From contig JAFQOW010000025.1 in the NCBI GenBank assembly GCA_017412055.1, positions 1 through 57,324 of the forward strand: a DNA stretch of 57,324 nucleotides. Direction: 5' to 3'. The translations under genes were made by a program, and so were the position numbers. Shown piece by piece: positions 7,919-16,799 of the stretch (positions are counted from its first letter, which is position 1; each line of letters begins with the position of its first letter). Under the pieces are notes generated by a model. That model did not search any database and was not told where the DNA came from. It saw only the letters and a program-made list of their open reading frames with translations. The stretch is from Lachnospiraceae bacterium (GTDB taxonomy: Bacteria; Bacillota; Clostridia; Lachnospirales; Lachnospiraceae).

Positions 7919-9025
7919 TTATAAAATAATGACATTGGCACATTTTAAGTCTGAACCTAAGTCATATACTTTGCCAGAAGTAAGACCTACTACTATAGGA
8001 CGAAGAATGTAATGGGGACTGTTACGTACTACCTTGGCTTTTTCACCATTACTTAATTCTACAATGCTTCCTACAGGGTATAAAATCATGCTTTCCAAGA
8101 AGCTTTTCATAGCTGTCATATCCAGTTCATTTGTCATAGACATAATCATCTCTACGGCATCACGCTGTGTAAATGCAGGCTTATATGGTCGCTCTGTAAC
8201 TAGGGCGTCATATATATCTGCAACAGATAATATCTTGGCATAAGGAGTAATCTGCGCTTCATTTACGCCCATTGGATATCCTGAACCATTTATTTTTTCA
8301 TGGTGCTGAAGTACTGCATATGCAATCTCATTATTGAAGTCAGGATTGTTCTGAACCATTCTAAAACTAAATACAGAGTGTTGTTTCATAATGGCAAATT
8401 CTTCTTCATCAAGTCGTGCAGGTTTATTTAATATTTCTAATGGCACCTTGGTTTTTCCTACATCATGAAGTAAACCGGATACACCTATTTCGTAAATTTG
8501 CTTACGAGATAAGCCCTGCTGTTTTCCGAGAATCATAGCAATAGTAGCTACATCAACACTGTGCTTAAAGGTATATTCATCACTAGTTTTTAGTGTACTG
8601 ATATCAATAGCGATAGCATCATTTGAATCTATAGCATCAAGCAAATCGTTTGTTATACTAGCGGTTGCATCAGAAACAGCCGAAGAAGTATCACCACTAT
8701 AAATAAATTGGATACCTTCAGCTACACGCTTACGTACACTATTAGAAAGAGTAACCTTAGAACGGTCCTCAGTGTATAATTTTTCAATTTTTTTCTCAGC
8801 GGCTTTACTGATTACAATTTTATCTTCGTCTGGGTCTGCCTCGCCGTCCTGAATATATATGTTCATAATTCCTAACTTAAGTAAGGAATCAATTACATAT
8901 TCGTCCAATTCGGCACCTCTTGCTACAAGAACACGTCCCAAACGATCAATAATAGCCTGATCAATTTTCATTCCCGGAGTTAATGTACGGGTTTTTACTA
9001 GTTTTCGCTTAATCACTTTACGCAC
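7919..9025 (-). CDS. HD-GYP domain protein, probable cyclic di-GMP phosphodiesterase
   Basis: A 368-residue soluble protein. Residues 1-60 form a small N-terminal module seen in many HD-GYP proteins (L-T-P-G-M-K, then G-x-x-L-x-x-x-G). The HD-GYP domain covers ~145-325: L-L-H-D-V-G-K with the metal-binding HD at 187-188, and HHEKINGSGYP at 241-251, the defining HHExxxGxGYP. Such enzymes hydrolyse c-di-GMP, opposing the GGDEF protein at 2091. The C-terminal ~40 residues look like a small beta module. The gene is transcribed from the minus-strand promoter at 9061-9088 and may read through into popT. Confidence 0.92.
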   Translation of the reverse strand: MRKVIKRKLVKTRTLTPGMKIDQAIIDRLGRVLVARGAELDEYVIDSLLKLGIMNIYIQDGEADPDEDKIVISKAAEKKIEKLYTEDRSKVTLSNSVRKRVAEGIQFIYSGDTSSAVSDATASITNDLLDAIDSNDAIAIDISTLKTSDEYTFKHSVDVATIAMILGKQQGLSRKQIYEIGVSGLLHDVGKTKVPLEILNKPARLDEEEFAIMKQHSVFSFRMVQNNPDFNNEIAYAVLQHHEKINGSGYPMGVNEAQITPYAKILSVADIYDALVTERPYKPAFTQRDAVEMIMSMTNELDMTAMKSFLESMILYPVGSIVELSNGEKAKVVRNSPHYILRPIVVGLTSGKVYDLGSDLKCANVIIL

Positions 9026-9060
9026 TCCTATTTCATATGTAAAACAAGAAATATATATAC

Positions 9061-9088
9061 ATTATACCTTATTTATAAAAAGTTTCAA
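9061..9088 (-). promoter_or_regulatory. Promoter of the HD-GYP gene
   Basis: On the minus strand TTGAAA (9088-9083) and TATAAT (9066-9061) are 16 bases apart, about 36 bases before the start codon at 9025. Confidence 0.6.
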
Positions 9089-9126
9089 GGTTATTAGATA
9101 AAAAAACGGTATCTAATATAAAAAAA

Positions 9127-9138
9127 ATATGGTAGAAT
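9127..9138 (+). promoter_or_regulatory. Extended -10 promoter of the HD-domain gene
   Basis: TATGGTAGAAT contains a TG-N element directly before TAGAAT (9133-9138). No clear -35 is visible. It lies 40 bases before the start at 9179. Confidence 0.45.
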
Positions 9139-9178
9139 GGTTAAGTAGTTTTGCTATTATTAAAGGAGAGGGTTAGAG

Positions 9179-9838
9179 ATGCAAATAACATTTGAAGATG
9201 TAAAAAATAATGAAGCTGTAAACACTTATATAAAAAAAGCAGATGAATCATTGATAGCACTTGGATATACAGAGCATAGCTTTGCTCATGTTACTAAAGT
9301 AGCCCATTTGGCCAGCGGTATTTTAAGTGAGTTTGGATATTCTGAAAGAGAAGTGGAGCTGGCAAAGATTGCGGGTTATCTTCATGATATAGGTAATGTT
9401 ATCAATAGAACAGACCATGCTCAATCGGGTGCAGTTATGGCGTTTCGTATTTTAGATAAAATGGGTGCAGAGCCAGAAGATATAGCAACAATTGTTACTG
9501 CTATTGGAAATCATGACGAATCAACAGCATTTCCAGTAAATGCGGTAGCGGCAGCACTTATTTTGGCTGATAAAACAGATGTTAGATATACAAGAGTAAG
9601 AAGTCGAGATATGACTAATTTTGATATACATGACAGAGTAAATTATGCGGTAAAAGAAAGCAATGTAACTTATAAAAAAGATGAACATATTACACTGGAA
9701 ATAAAAATAGATACAAATGAATGTGCAGTAATGGATTATTTTGAAATATTCCTTAACAGAATGATTCTTTGTCGCAAAGCGGCAGATAAATTATCGGCAC
9801 AGTTTAGACTTGTTATAAATGGGCAGACTATTATATGA
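9179..9838 (+). CDS. HD-domain metal-dependent phosphohydrolase
   Basis: A 219-residue protein. H-S-F-A-H at 33-37 and L-H-D-I-G-N at 68-73 give the His and His-Asp ligands of an HD domain, and H-D-E-S at about 112 gives a further histidine. A later A-L-I-L-A-D-K-T-D-V-R stretch supplies the distal Asp typical of HD hydrolases. The substrate is not readable; nucleotides or nucleotide second messengers are usual. It is divergent from the HD-GYP gene, from which it is separated by a shared 153-base promoter region. It has a good GGAGAGGG site. It is not an HD-GYP protein, as the GYP motif is absent. Confidence 0.8.
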   Translation: MQITFEDVKNNEAVNTYIKKADESLIALGYTEHSFAHVTKVAHLASGILSEFGYSEREVELAKIAGYLHDIGNVINRTDHAQSGAVMAFRILDKMGAEPEDIATIVTAIGNHDESTAFPVNAVAAALILADKTDVRYTRVRSRDMTNFDIHDRVNYAVKESNVTYKKDEHITLEIKIDTNECAVMDYFEIFLNRMILCRKAADKLSAQFRLVINGQTII

Positions 9839-9848
9839 GTATTTAGGG

Positions 9849-9877
9849 TTGTTAATATATTAAATATTAAATATTAA
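9849..9877 (+). promoter_or_regulatory. Possible cysK promoter
   Basis: TTGTTA (9849-9854), 17 bases, then TATTAA (9872-9877). It sits in a very AT-rich stretch with short direct repeats of TAAATAT, so the match could be chance. Confidence 0.35.
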
Positions 9878-9925
9878 GCAAGCTTTTAAATCCATAGAAT
9901 TAGACATAAAAAGTTGGAGGTTATA

Positions 9926-10840
9926 ATGGTTGTAAATAGTGTAACTGAATTAATAGGAAATACACCTATACTAAAGTTAAATAAATATACAGATAAAAAC
10001 ATATATGCAAAGCTTGAATATCTTAATCCGGCGGGCTCAGCTAAAGACAGGGTAGCATTGTCTATGATAGAGGAGGCTGAAAAGAAAGGATTACTTAAGC
10101 CGGGAGCGACAATTATAGAACCAACTTCGGGAAATACAGGAATCGGATTGGCGTTTGTGGCAGTTGCTAAGGGATATAAAGCTATATTGACCCTTCCAGA
10201 TACAATGAGTATTGAAAGAAGAAAACTTCTTGCTGCATATGGAGCAGAAATAGTTTTGACTGAGGGTGTAAAAGGCATGAGTGGAGCTATAGAAAAAGCT
10301 AATGAGTTAGCAAAGGGAATTCCAAATGCCTTTGTGGCGGGACAGTTTGATAATCCTGCAAATCCATTAGCACATAAAACTACTACAGGACCAGAAATCT
10401 ATAGACAGATGGATGGAAAGGTGGATATATTTGTAGCAGCAGTGGGAACGGGAGGAACCATAACTGGTACAGGAGAATATTTAAAAGAAAAAAATCCTGA
10501 TATACAGATTGTAGCTGTAGAACCTAAGGGAAGCCCTGTATTATCAGGCGGTACTGCAGGAAAACATGGAATACAGGGAATTGGAGCCGGATTTGTACCT
10601 AGCATATTAAATACAGATATTTATGATGAAGTAATTACTATAACAGACGAAGAAGCTTATGAGGAAGGTAGAAGATTTGCAAAAACAGAGGGTATTTTAC
10701 TTGGTATTTCCTCTGGAGCAGCGCTAAAGGCAGCCAGTATCATAGCAGATAGAACAGAGAATAGAGATAAAAACATAGTTGTACTACTTCCAGACTCTGG
10801 AGATAGATATTTATCAACACCGCTATATGAAGAAACATAA
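9926..10840 (+). CDS. cysK: Cysteine synthase A (O-acetylserine sulfhydrylase)
   Basis: A 304-residue PLP enzyme that makes cysteine from O-acetylserine and sulfide in the cytoplasm. N-P-A-G-S-A-K-D-R places the PLP lysine at residue 40, and T-S-G-N-T-G at 67-72 is the substrate-binding loop. G-T-G-G-T-I-T-G-T-G binds the cofactor phosphate, and G-I-S-S-G-A-A near the end is also conserved. The ATG at 9926 follows GGAGG at 9916-9920; the in-frame TTG at 9914 lies in the binding site itself and is unlikely. The next gene, an alanine symporter, begins 15 bases after the stop, so the two form an operon. Confidence 0.95.
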   Translation: MVVNSVTELIGNTPILKLNKYTDKNIYAKLEYLNPAGSAKDRVALSMIEEAEKKGLLKPGATIIEPTSGNTGIGLAFVAVAKGYKAILTLPDTMSIERRKLLAAYGAEIVLTEGVKGMSGAIEKANELAKGIPNAFVAGQFDNPANPLAHKTTTGPEIYRQMDGKVDIFVAAVGTGGTITGTGEYLKEKNPDIQIVAVEPKGSPVLSGGTAGKHGIQGIGAGFVPSILNTDIYDEVITITDEEAYEEGRRFAKTEGILLGISSGAALKAASIIADRTENRDKNIVVLLPDSGDRYLSTPLYEET

Positions 10841-10855
10841 GAAAAGGAGTACGAA

Positions 10856-12268
10856 ATGGATAAGCTTACAACACTATTGGAAAAAATAGATGGTTTTGTA
10901 TGGGGATTACCGTTAATAATTTTAATAATAACCACAGGTATAATTTTAACTATACGATTGAGAGGTATACAAGTTAGACACCTTGGAAAAGCTCTTAAAT
11001 ATATGGTAAAAAATGAAGAGGACGGCGAAGGTGAAGTAACTAGCTTTGGAGCATTGTGTACAGCACTTTCTGCTACTATAGGAACTGGAAATATCGTTGG
11101 TGTAGCAACTGCAATTGGTATTTTGGCAGGAGGTCCAGGAGCATTATTTTGGATGTGGATTGCAGCATTTTTTGGAATGGCGACAAAATATGCTGAAGGC
11201 TTTTTAGCGGTCAAATATAGAAAAATAGATGAAAATGGCAATGTATTAGGAGGTCCATTTTACTATATTGAAAATGGTATGGGAGTAAAATGGAAATGGT
11301 TAGCTAAGATGTTTGCTTTTTTTGGAGCGTGTGTAGGATTGTTTGGAATTGGAACATTTACACAGGTTAATGGAATTGCAACAGCAGTACAGTCTCTTTT
11401 TGATCCTAATAATTCAAATACAGTAATGATATTTGGAAGTGAATATTCTATAGCAATAGTTATTACAGCATTTGTTTTGACATTATGTGTAGGTCTTGTT
11501 GTTATAGGAGGAATTAAGAGAATCGCTAAGGTTTCAGAATTTGTAGTTCCATTTATGGCAATAGTATACATAGTATCAGCGGTGGTATTGATTATTGCAA
11601 ATATAGAATTATTACCAGGTGCATTTAAGTCAATTGTATATGGTGCGTTTGGTATAAGACCAATAGCAGGAGGAACTTTAGCATCTATTGCTATTGCAAT
11701 GCAAAAAGGTGTAGCAAGAGGAATTTTTTCTAATGAAGCTGGTCTTGGTTCTGCCCCTATTGCTTCAGCAGCAGCTAAGACAAAGGATACTGTACGTCAG
11801 GGTCTTGTAACCATGACAGGAACATTTATCGATACAATTATCGTATGTACTATGACAGGCTTTTCTATTATAATGATGGGCTCATGGGCAAATGAAAATC
11901 TTGAAGGTGTTTTGGTTACAACAGATGCATTCCAAAAAGGATTATATTTTATAAGCAATAATGCAGCGGCGGCAATACTTATGTTATGTCTTGTATTTTT
12001 TGCGTTTACCACTATTTTGGGATGGAATTATTACGGCGAGAAATGCTTAGAGTATTTATCAAACGGTAATAAAAAGCTGGTAAAGGTGTATAAATGGTTA
12101 TATATCTTTGCGGTATTTATAGGACCATACATGACAGTTTCGGCTGTTTGGACTATAGCAGATATCTTTAATGGTTTGATGGCAATTCCGAATATTATAG
12201 CATTGCTTGCATTAAGTGGAGTTGTTGCAAAAGAAACTAAAGAATATTTTGCAAAAAGCAATAAGTAG
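10856..12268 (+). CDS. Sodium:alanine/glycine symporter (AGCS family)
   Basis: A 470-residue membrane protein with about 10-12 hydrophobic segments, normal for AGCS carriers, which import alanine or glycine with Na+. Signatures are T-A-L-S-A-T-I-G-T-G-N-I-V-G-V near residue 70, F-x-M-W-x-A-A-F-F-G-M-A-T-K-Y-A-E, the G-G-P-F-Y-Y segment, and G-I-F-S-N-E-A-G-L-G-S-A-P in the second half. It is cotranscribed with cysK. The exact amino acid is not readable from sequence. Confidence 0.92.
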   Translation: MDKLTTLLEKIDGFVWGLPLIILIITTGIILTIRLRGIQVRHLGKALKYMVKNEEDGEGEVTSFGALCTALSATIGTGNIVGVATAIGILAGGPGALFWMWIAAFFGMATKYAEGFLAVKYRKIDENGNVLGGPFYYIENGMGVKWKWLAKMFAFFGACVGLFGIGTFTQVNGIATAVQSLFDPNNSNTVMIFGSEYSIAIVITAFVLTLCVGLVVIGGIKRIAKVSEFVVPFMAIVYIVSAVVLIIANIELLPGAFKSIVYGAFGIRPIAGGTLASIAIAMQKGVARGIFSNEAGLGSAPIASAAAKTKDTVRQGLVTMTGTFIDTIIVCTMTGFSIIMMGSWANENLEGVLVTTDAFQKGLYFISNNAAAAILMLCLVFFAFTTILGWNYYGEKCLEYLSNGNKKLVKVYKWLYIFAVFIGPYMTVSAVWTIADIFNGLMAIPNIIALLALSGVVAKETKEYFAKSNK

Positions 12269-12326
12269 ATGGTATAATAAATATATGTAGTGTTTGGTTG
12301 GATTTTTATAAGAAGGAGAAGAGAAA

Positions 12327-13754
12327 ATGGACAAGTTTTTTAAACTAAAAGAAAATGGAACAACAGTGAAAACAGAAATAGTTGCAGGTTTATCAACATT
12401 CATGACTATGGCTTATATTGTTGCACTTAATCCTAACCTTTTGACGGACTTTGGAGCAGAGGGACAGGGAATTTGGAATGCTGTTTTTTTAGCTACAGTA
12501 ATTTCATCAGCTATAGGAACGTTTCTTATGGCAATGCTTGCAAATAAACCATTTGCAATGGCACCAGGAATGGGACTTAACAGTTTTTTTGCAGTAGTAG
12601 TAACAAACATTGCAGCTATCACAGGAACAACGTATATAGAGTCATTTCAGGCGGCACTATCTATAATATTTATAGAAGGTATACTGTTTATTATTTTATC
12701 AGTGTTTAGGATAAGAGAGAAGATAGTCGTGGCTATTCCACAGGGTATTAGAATGGGTATAGCACCAGCCATAGGTATTATGCTTCTTAATATTGGTTTG
12801 GGTTCCAATGCCACACTTTTTAGTAAAGATGGAAGTCCAGCGTATATGTTATCTACATTCTTTGGTAATTTAACACCTTCCCTTACACAGGATGCTATGG
12901 GTGGACATGAATATAAGAGAATGATGCTATATGTTATCACAACATTTATAGGACTATTTATTATCATAGCATTGGCACATAAAAAGTTTAATGGAGCAGT
13001 ATTGATTGGTATGTTGGCATCATCGTGTGTATATTTTGCAGGACAGGCTATCGTACTTGGTGAAAATCCATTTAAATCATTAGAAAATGCATCTTGGATG
13101 CCACCATTTAAGGATATGTCAGAAATAACATTATTTAAGCTTGATTTTGCAGGCTTATTTGAAATAGGATGGCTATCAGCAGTATTGATAATTGTTACAT
13201 TTTGTATGATAGATATGTTTGATACTATTGGCACATTAGTTGGAACGGCTTCTAGAGCAGGAATGCTTGATAAGGACGGAAATATGCCAAAGATGAAGGA
13301 AGCTCTTCTTTCAGATGCAATTGGAACAACTGTAGGCGCTTGTACAGGTACATCTACAGTTACGACATTTGTTGAATCGGCAGCAGGTGTTGAAGCTGGC
13401 GGTAGAACAGGTCTTACATCATTAACTACAGCATTTCTTTTCGCTGCTTGTATGTTTATAGCACCGATAGCAGCTATTATTCCGCCACCAGCTACATCAG
13501 CAGCACTTGTTTATGTGGGAATTGTAATGTTATCAGGTCTTAAGAATATTGATTTTGATGATATGACACAGATGGTACCAGTAGCTCTTATGCTTATAGC
13601 GATGCCAGTGACAGGCTCAATCGGTCATGGCATAGGAATGGCACTTGTATCATACACATTTATTATGTTATTCACAGGAAAGGCAAAGAAGGTATCAGCA
13701 CTTACTTATATACTTTCATTGATGTTTATAGTGAAGTTTTTCTTAGTAGTATAG
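12327..13754 (+). CDS. NCS2 family purine permease (AzgA/PbuG type)
   Basis: A 475-residue transporter with about 12-13 hydrophobic segments. The N-terminus carries the AzgA-type signature G-L-S-T-F-M-T-M-A-Y-I-V with N-P later. G-M-G-L-N-S-F-F-A near residue 80, and D-M-F-D-T-I-G-T-L followed by T-G-T-S-T-V-T-T-F-V-E-S-A-A-G-V, match the substrate-binding half-helices of hypoxanthine/guanine/adenine permeases. It starts 58 bases after the AGCS stop with AAGGAG, so it might share that transcript. I looked for a purine riboswitch and the gap is too short to hold one. Confidence 0.9.
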   Translation: MDKFFKLKENGTTVKTEIVAGLSTFMTMAYIVALNPNLLTDFGAEGQGIWNAVFLATVISSAIGTFLMAMLANKPFAMAPGMGLNSFFAVVVTNIAAITGTTYIESFQAALSIIFIEGILFIILSVFRIREKIVVAIPQGIRMGIAPAIGIMLLNIGLGSNATLFSKDGSPAYMLSTFFGNLTPSLTQDAMGGHEYKRMMLYVITTFIGLFIIIALAHKKFNGAVLIGMLASSCVYFAGQAIVLGENPFKSLENASWMPPFKDMSEITLFKLDFAGLFEIGWLSAVLIIVTFCMIDMFDTIGTLVGTASRAGMLDKDGNMPKMKEALLSDAIGTTVGACTGTSTVTTFVESAAGVEAGGRTGLTSLTTAFLFAACMFIAPIAAIIPPPATSAALVYVGIVMLSGLKNIDFDDMTQMVPVALMLIAMPVTGSIGHGIGMALVSYTFIMLFTGKAKKVSALTYILSLMFIVKFFLVV

Positions 13755-13804
13755 TGAGTTAAACATTAATTAGTTTAAAACACCACAAATGTTAGAAGTA
13801 ATAT

Positions 13805-13897
13805 GTCAGCTAACGCTGACCGTGCTCGGCTCGCAAAGCGGAGCAAGTCCCTCTAGACAGTGGGATTTAGGGAGATGATGCGGACTTGTCCGCTTTG
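13805..13897. other. GC-rich double hairpin between purine permease and degV
   Basis: GTCAGC-taac-GCTGAC (13805-13820) is followed by CAAAGCGGAGCAAGTCC (13834-13850), which pairs, with one bulge, with GGACTTGTCCGCTTTG (13882-13897). Inner CCCT/AGGG pairing is also possible. There is no T-run. The element is clearly more GC-rich than its surroundings. It may be a transcript end structure or a small repetitive element. The CGCAAAGCG core recurs in a hairpin at 53157-53190. Confidence 0.65.
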
Positions 13898-13999
13898 TTC
13901 ATATTATAAAAAAACATAGAAAGTAGTTGACTATTACACATAAATAGTGCAAACTATAACATATAGAATTTAAAACTACATTGCGAGGTGTTTTGTATT

Positions 14000-14833
14000 A
14001 TGGTTAGAATAGTTACAGATTCATCTACATTAATTACAGCAGAAGAAGCTAAGGAGATGGGAATAGATATGATTCCATTATGTGTTAGTATAGGTGATAT
14101 GGAAGGTAGAGATTTACAGGTTGATATGGATGATTTCTATAGTAGAATAGATAAAAAAGAGGTGCCTAGATCTTCACAGCCACCAATCGGTGACGTGGTA
14201 GACGTATATGAGAAGTATTCAGAGGACGAGATTATAAATATATCTATGGCTGATGGCTTGTCTGGAACATATCAGACAGCATGCAGTGCTAAGGAAATAG
14301 TAGAAAATGGTGAGAATGTTACAGTTGTAAACTCTAAGACACTTTGTGGTCCGCATAGATATATGGTAGAGAAGGCACAGGAGATGAAGCTTGCTGGCAA
14401 GTCTGCTAAGGAGATATTAGATTGGTTGCACCATATAATCGAGAAGACAGAGTCATTTCTTATACCGCAGGATTTTAGCTTTTTAAGAAGAGGTGGAAGA
14501 TTAACACCTATGGCAGCAGCGTTTGGTGGTGTGTTAAAGCTTAAACCTATTATGACACTTACAGAGGATTGCAAGAGACTTGATAAGTATGCTATAAAGA
14601 GAACTTTGTCAGCTTCTGTTAGTGCTGTTATAGAGCGTATGAAGGCATTCGGTGTGAATGAGAATCATATAGTATATGTAACTCATGCCAATGTTATAGA
14701 AGACGCAAAAAAGGTTGTTGCACAGATAAAGGAAGCATTTGCAAATGTAGAGATAAAGCTTAGCCAGCTAAGCCCTGTATTTGTAACACAGGGAGGCCCG
14801 GGCTGTATAGCGATTCAGTATATTGAGCGTTAG
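14000..14833 (+). CDS. DegV family fatty-acid-binding protein
   Basis: A 277-residue protein with the DegV fold. It opens with R-I-V-T-D-S-S-T-L-I, the fatty-acid head-group loop, then S-S-Q-P-P at residue ~55 and D-G-L-S-G-T-Y-Q-T-A at ~85. A later S-F-L-R-R-G-G-R-L-T segment is also characteristic. Family members (FakB-like) bind fatty acids for phosphorylation by FakA, which is not in this window. GAGGTG at 13985-13990 favours the ATG at 14000 over an in-frame GTG at 13988. It stands alone, convergent with truA. Confidence 0.9.
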   Translation: MVRIVTDSSTLITAEEAKEMGIDMIPLCVSIGDMEGRDLQVDMDDFYSRIDKKEVPRSSQPPIGDVVDVYEKYSEDEIINISMADGLSGTYQTACSAKEIVENGENVTVVNSKTLCGPHRYMVEKAQEMKLAGKSAKEILDWLHHIIEKTESFLIPQDFSFLRRGGRLTPMAAAFGGVLKLKPIMTLTEDCKRLDKYAIKRTLSASVSAVIERMKAFGVNENHIVYVTHANVIEDAKKVVAQIKEAFANVEIKLSQLSPVFVTQGGPGCIAIQYIER

Positions 14834-14843
14834 ATTTGATAAA

Positions 14844-15647
14844 TTAGTAATCGACTTTCATTAAAGTAAGTCCCTTAGCGGGTGCCAGAAATGGCACCTG
14901 TTTTCTATTATGAGTAGTAAGTATCTGGTCTATGATAGATTCATTATTTTCACCAAATCCAATAGAAAGTAAAGTTCCAACTATTAGTCGGATAGTGTGA
15001 TATAAAAATCCATCCCCCACAAAATCTATATGGATAAATTTATCGTTGTTAATTAATTCTTGTGTAAATTCTATTTTTTCAATTGTTCTAATAGTGGATT
15101 TCTTTGTTTTGGTATCAGAAAATCCTAATAGATTATGAGTTCCTATAAGTTTTTTAGATGCATTTTTCATAGTATCTATATTAAGTGTTTTATTTATAGG
15201 CATACAATATTTTCTAAAAAATACTGGCTCTTTCTGGGAAAGACATAATGTATATCGATAAGTTTTTCTTTTGGCATTTAGTCTGGCATGAAAACGTTCC
15301 TCGGCGATTGATAGCTGTAATATTCGAATATCTTCGGGGAAAAAATTATTTAAAGTAAATGTAAGTATATTCATATTTTTTAATTCTTCAACAGCTTGCA
15401 ATGAAGGGTTAGAATCTAATGATATAAGCTTGGTATTTACTTTAAAATTAGCTACCTGACCTCTTGCATGTACGCCGGCATCTGTTCTTCCAGAGCCATT
15501 TACTTCTACAGGTTGTCCAAAAAATCTTGATAAAGTGTTTTCAAGCTTTCCCTGGATAGTGTTATCTGTATTGCCTTGCTTTTGCCAACCATTATATTTG
15601 GTTCCATCATATTCAAGAATCATTTTATAGTTAATTATCATTATCAT
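14844..15647 (-). CDS. truA: tRNA pseudouridine(38-40) synthase
   Basis: A 267-residue enzyme that converts uridines 38-40 of tRNA anticodon stems to pseudouridine. The catalytic aspartate is D56 in G-S-G-R-T-D-A-G-V-H-A-R-G. L-E-Y-D-G-T-K-Y-N-G-W-Q-x-Q at the start and F-L-Y-H-x-I-R at ~225 are also typical. The start region overlaps the end of the upstream lipid kinase gene by 17 bases, so the pair is translationally coupled. A second ATG six bases inside the frame could be used instead. Confidence 0.95.
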   Translation of the reverse strand: MIMIINYKMILEYDGTKYNGWQKQGNTDNTIQGKLENTLSRFFGQPVEVNGSGRTDAGVHARGQVANFKVNTKLISLDSNPSLQAVEELKNMNILTFTLNNFFPEDIRILQLSIAEERFHARLNAKRKTYRYTLCLSQKEPVFFRKYCMPINKTLNIDTMKNASKKLIGTHNLLGFSDTKTKKSTIRTIEKIEFTQELINNDKFIHIDFVGDGFLYHTIRLIVGTLLSIGFGENNESIIDQILTTHNRKQVPFLAPAKGLTLMKVDY

Positions 15648-16566
15648 TTTCCTTTAAATAAAAATTAATATGTTCAGCTGCACAGTTTATACGTACATTA
15701 TCATATTTGCCATATACTTCACCGTCAGTATGTAGATATACAGCCTTTGATAGACGTAGGGAAATGCGGTTAGCTAAAGCTATGTTTATGCCTTCTTTTC
15801 CTAAATGTGTTCCTTTTTTTGCTTTTGGAAGAAGAGGGAGAACTTCTGGTCTAGATAAATTATTTACCATAAGAAAATCAAGCTTATCATCTGTAGGTGT
15901 AGCATCTGGACAAAACTTGTATCCACCGCCCTCATATATAGTGTTCATGGCAGTGAGAAAGAATATTTTATCTAAATTAAAAGGTTCATTGTCATCTAGC
16001 TTTATTTTTCCTGAAAATACAGATTTAGTAATAAGCTTTTTTATTCCTATAAGAGTATAAACTAATTTTCCCATTCCGATTTTATTTAACATAGGTTTTA
16101 GGCGTGAGGATTGAACCTCTGCACATACATCGCTATCAAAGCCTAGACCACAGCTGATAATAAATCGTCTGTAGCTGTTTTGTAAATGTGTTTCACCGAA
16201 ATTGATAGGTGTTGTTTTACTGCAATCTATAATTAAATCAAGAGCATTTTCTGGCTCTGTAGGAATATTCATGGCTTTGGCAAAATCATTGCCAGAGCCT
16301 GATGGAATAAGGCCTATAGTGGCTAAATTTGGGTATTGTAAGCCGTTTACAACTTCATTTAAGGTGCCATCACCACCTATGACTATAAAGGTGTGTGGCT
16401 TTCCATCAGATGTAATATCACTAACCATTTCTTCTGCATGACCTGCATGAGTGGTTTTATATAAAAGATATTCTATATCCTTTTCATCTAATAATTTTTC
16501 AATTGTATTCCAGACTGATGCGCCGTGATTACTGCGGCTTCCTGGATTAAAAATTATCTCGTACAT
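15631..16566 (-). CDS. Diacylglycerol/lipid kinase family protein
   Basis: A 311-residue member of the DagK/YegS catalytic family. V-I-G-G-D-G-T-L-N-E at 62-71 is the ATP loop, P-S-G-S-G-N-D-F-A follows at ~86, and a later Y-E-G-G-G-Y segment matches the lipid-kinase C-terminal domain. It would phosphorylate diacylglycerol or a related lipid at the membrane, which fits a cell that makes lipoteichoic acid (see the sulfatase at 20686) and must recycle diacylglycerol. It is the first gene of a two-gene minus-strand operon with truA. Confidence 0.88.
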   Translation of the reverse strand: MYEIIFNPGSRSNHGASVWNTIEKLLDEKDIEYLLYKTTHAGHAEEMVSDITSDGKPHTFIVIGGDGTLNEVVNGLQYPNLATIGLIPSGSGNDFAKAMNIPTEPENALDLIIDCSKTTPINFGETHLQNSYRRFIISCGLGFDSDVCAEVQSSRLKPMLNKIGMGKLVYTLIGIKKLITKSVFSGKIKLDDNEPFNLDKIFFLTAMNTIYEGGGYKFCPDATPTDDKLDFLMVNNLSRPEVLPLLPKAKKGTHLGKEGINIALANRISLRLSKAVYLHTDGEVYGKYDNVRINCAAEHINFYLKENDNDN

Positions 16567-16638
16567 ATATTTTCCTCTTAAGTTATGAAAAATCCGCTCA
16601 TTTTTCTACGAAAAATGGCTACTTTCTCATGTTTTGGC

Positions 16639-16704
16639 GGGTCATAAAGTTTCATATAGACTCGTATGTGCAAGCACAACGAGTACATATGAAACTTTTG
16701 ACCC
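16639..16704. other. 66-base near-perfect hairpin between divergent genes
   Basis: GGGTCA (16639-16644) pairs with TGACCC (16699-16704). Inward from it, AAGTTTCATAT pairs with ATATGAAACTT, ACTCGT with ACGAGT, and the tip is GTGC-aa-GCAC. It lies in the 5' intergenic region shared by the lipid kinase (minus) and rsmF-like (plus) genes and has no T-run. A terminator would be misplaced here, so it may be an RNA leader hairpin, an operator cluster or a small palindromic repeat. Confidence 0.75.
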
Positions 16705-16799
16705 TGGTATCATAATAACAATTAATAGCGCTAAAAACAAGATTGAAGTTATAGAATAAAAGGAGTAAAATGGTAGGAAGTAAACTAACGGAGGAAATT

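Noticed and set aside
12269-12326. Purine riboswitch before the NCS2 permease
   Set aside because: Only 58 bases separate the genes, too short for the aptamer and expression platform, and no matching core is present.
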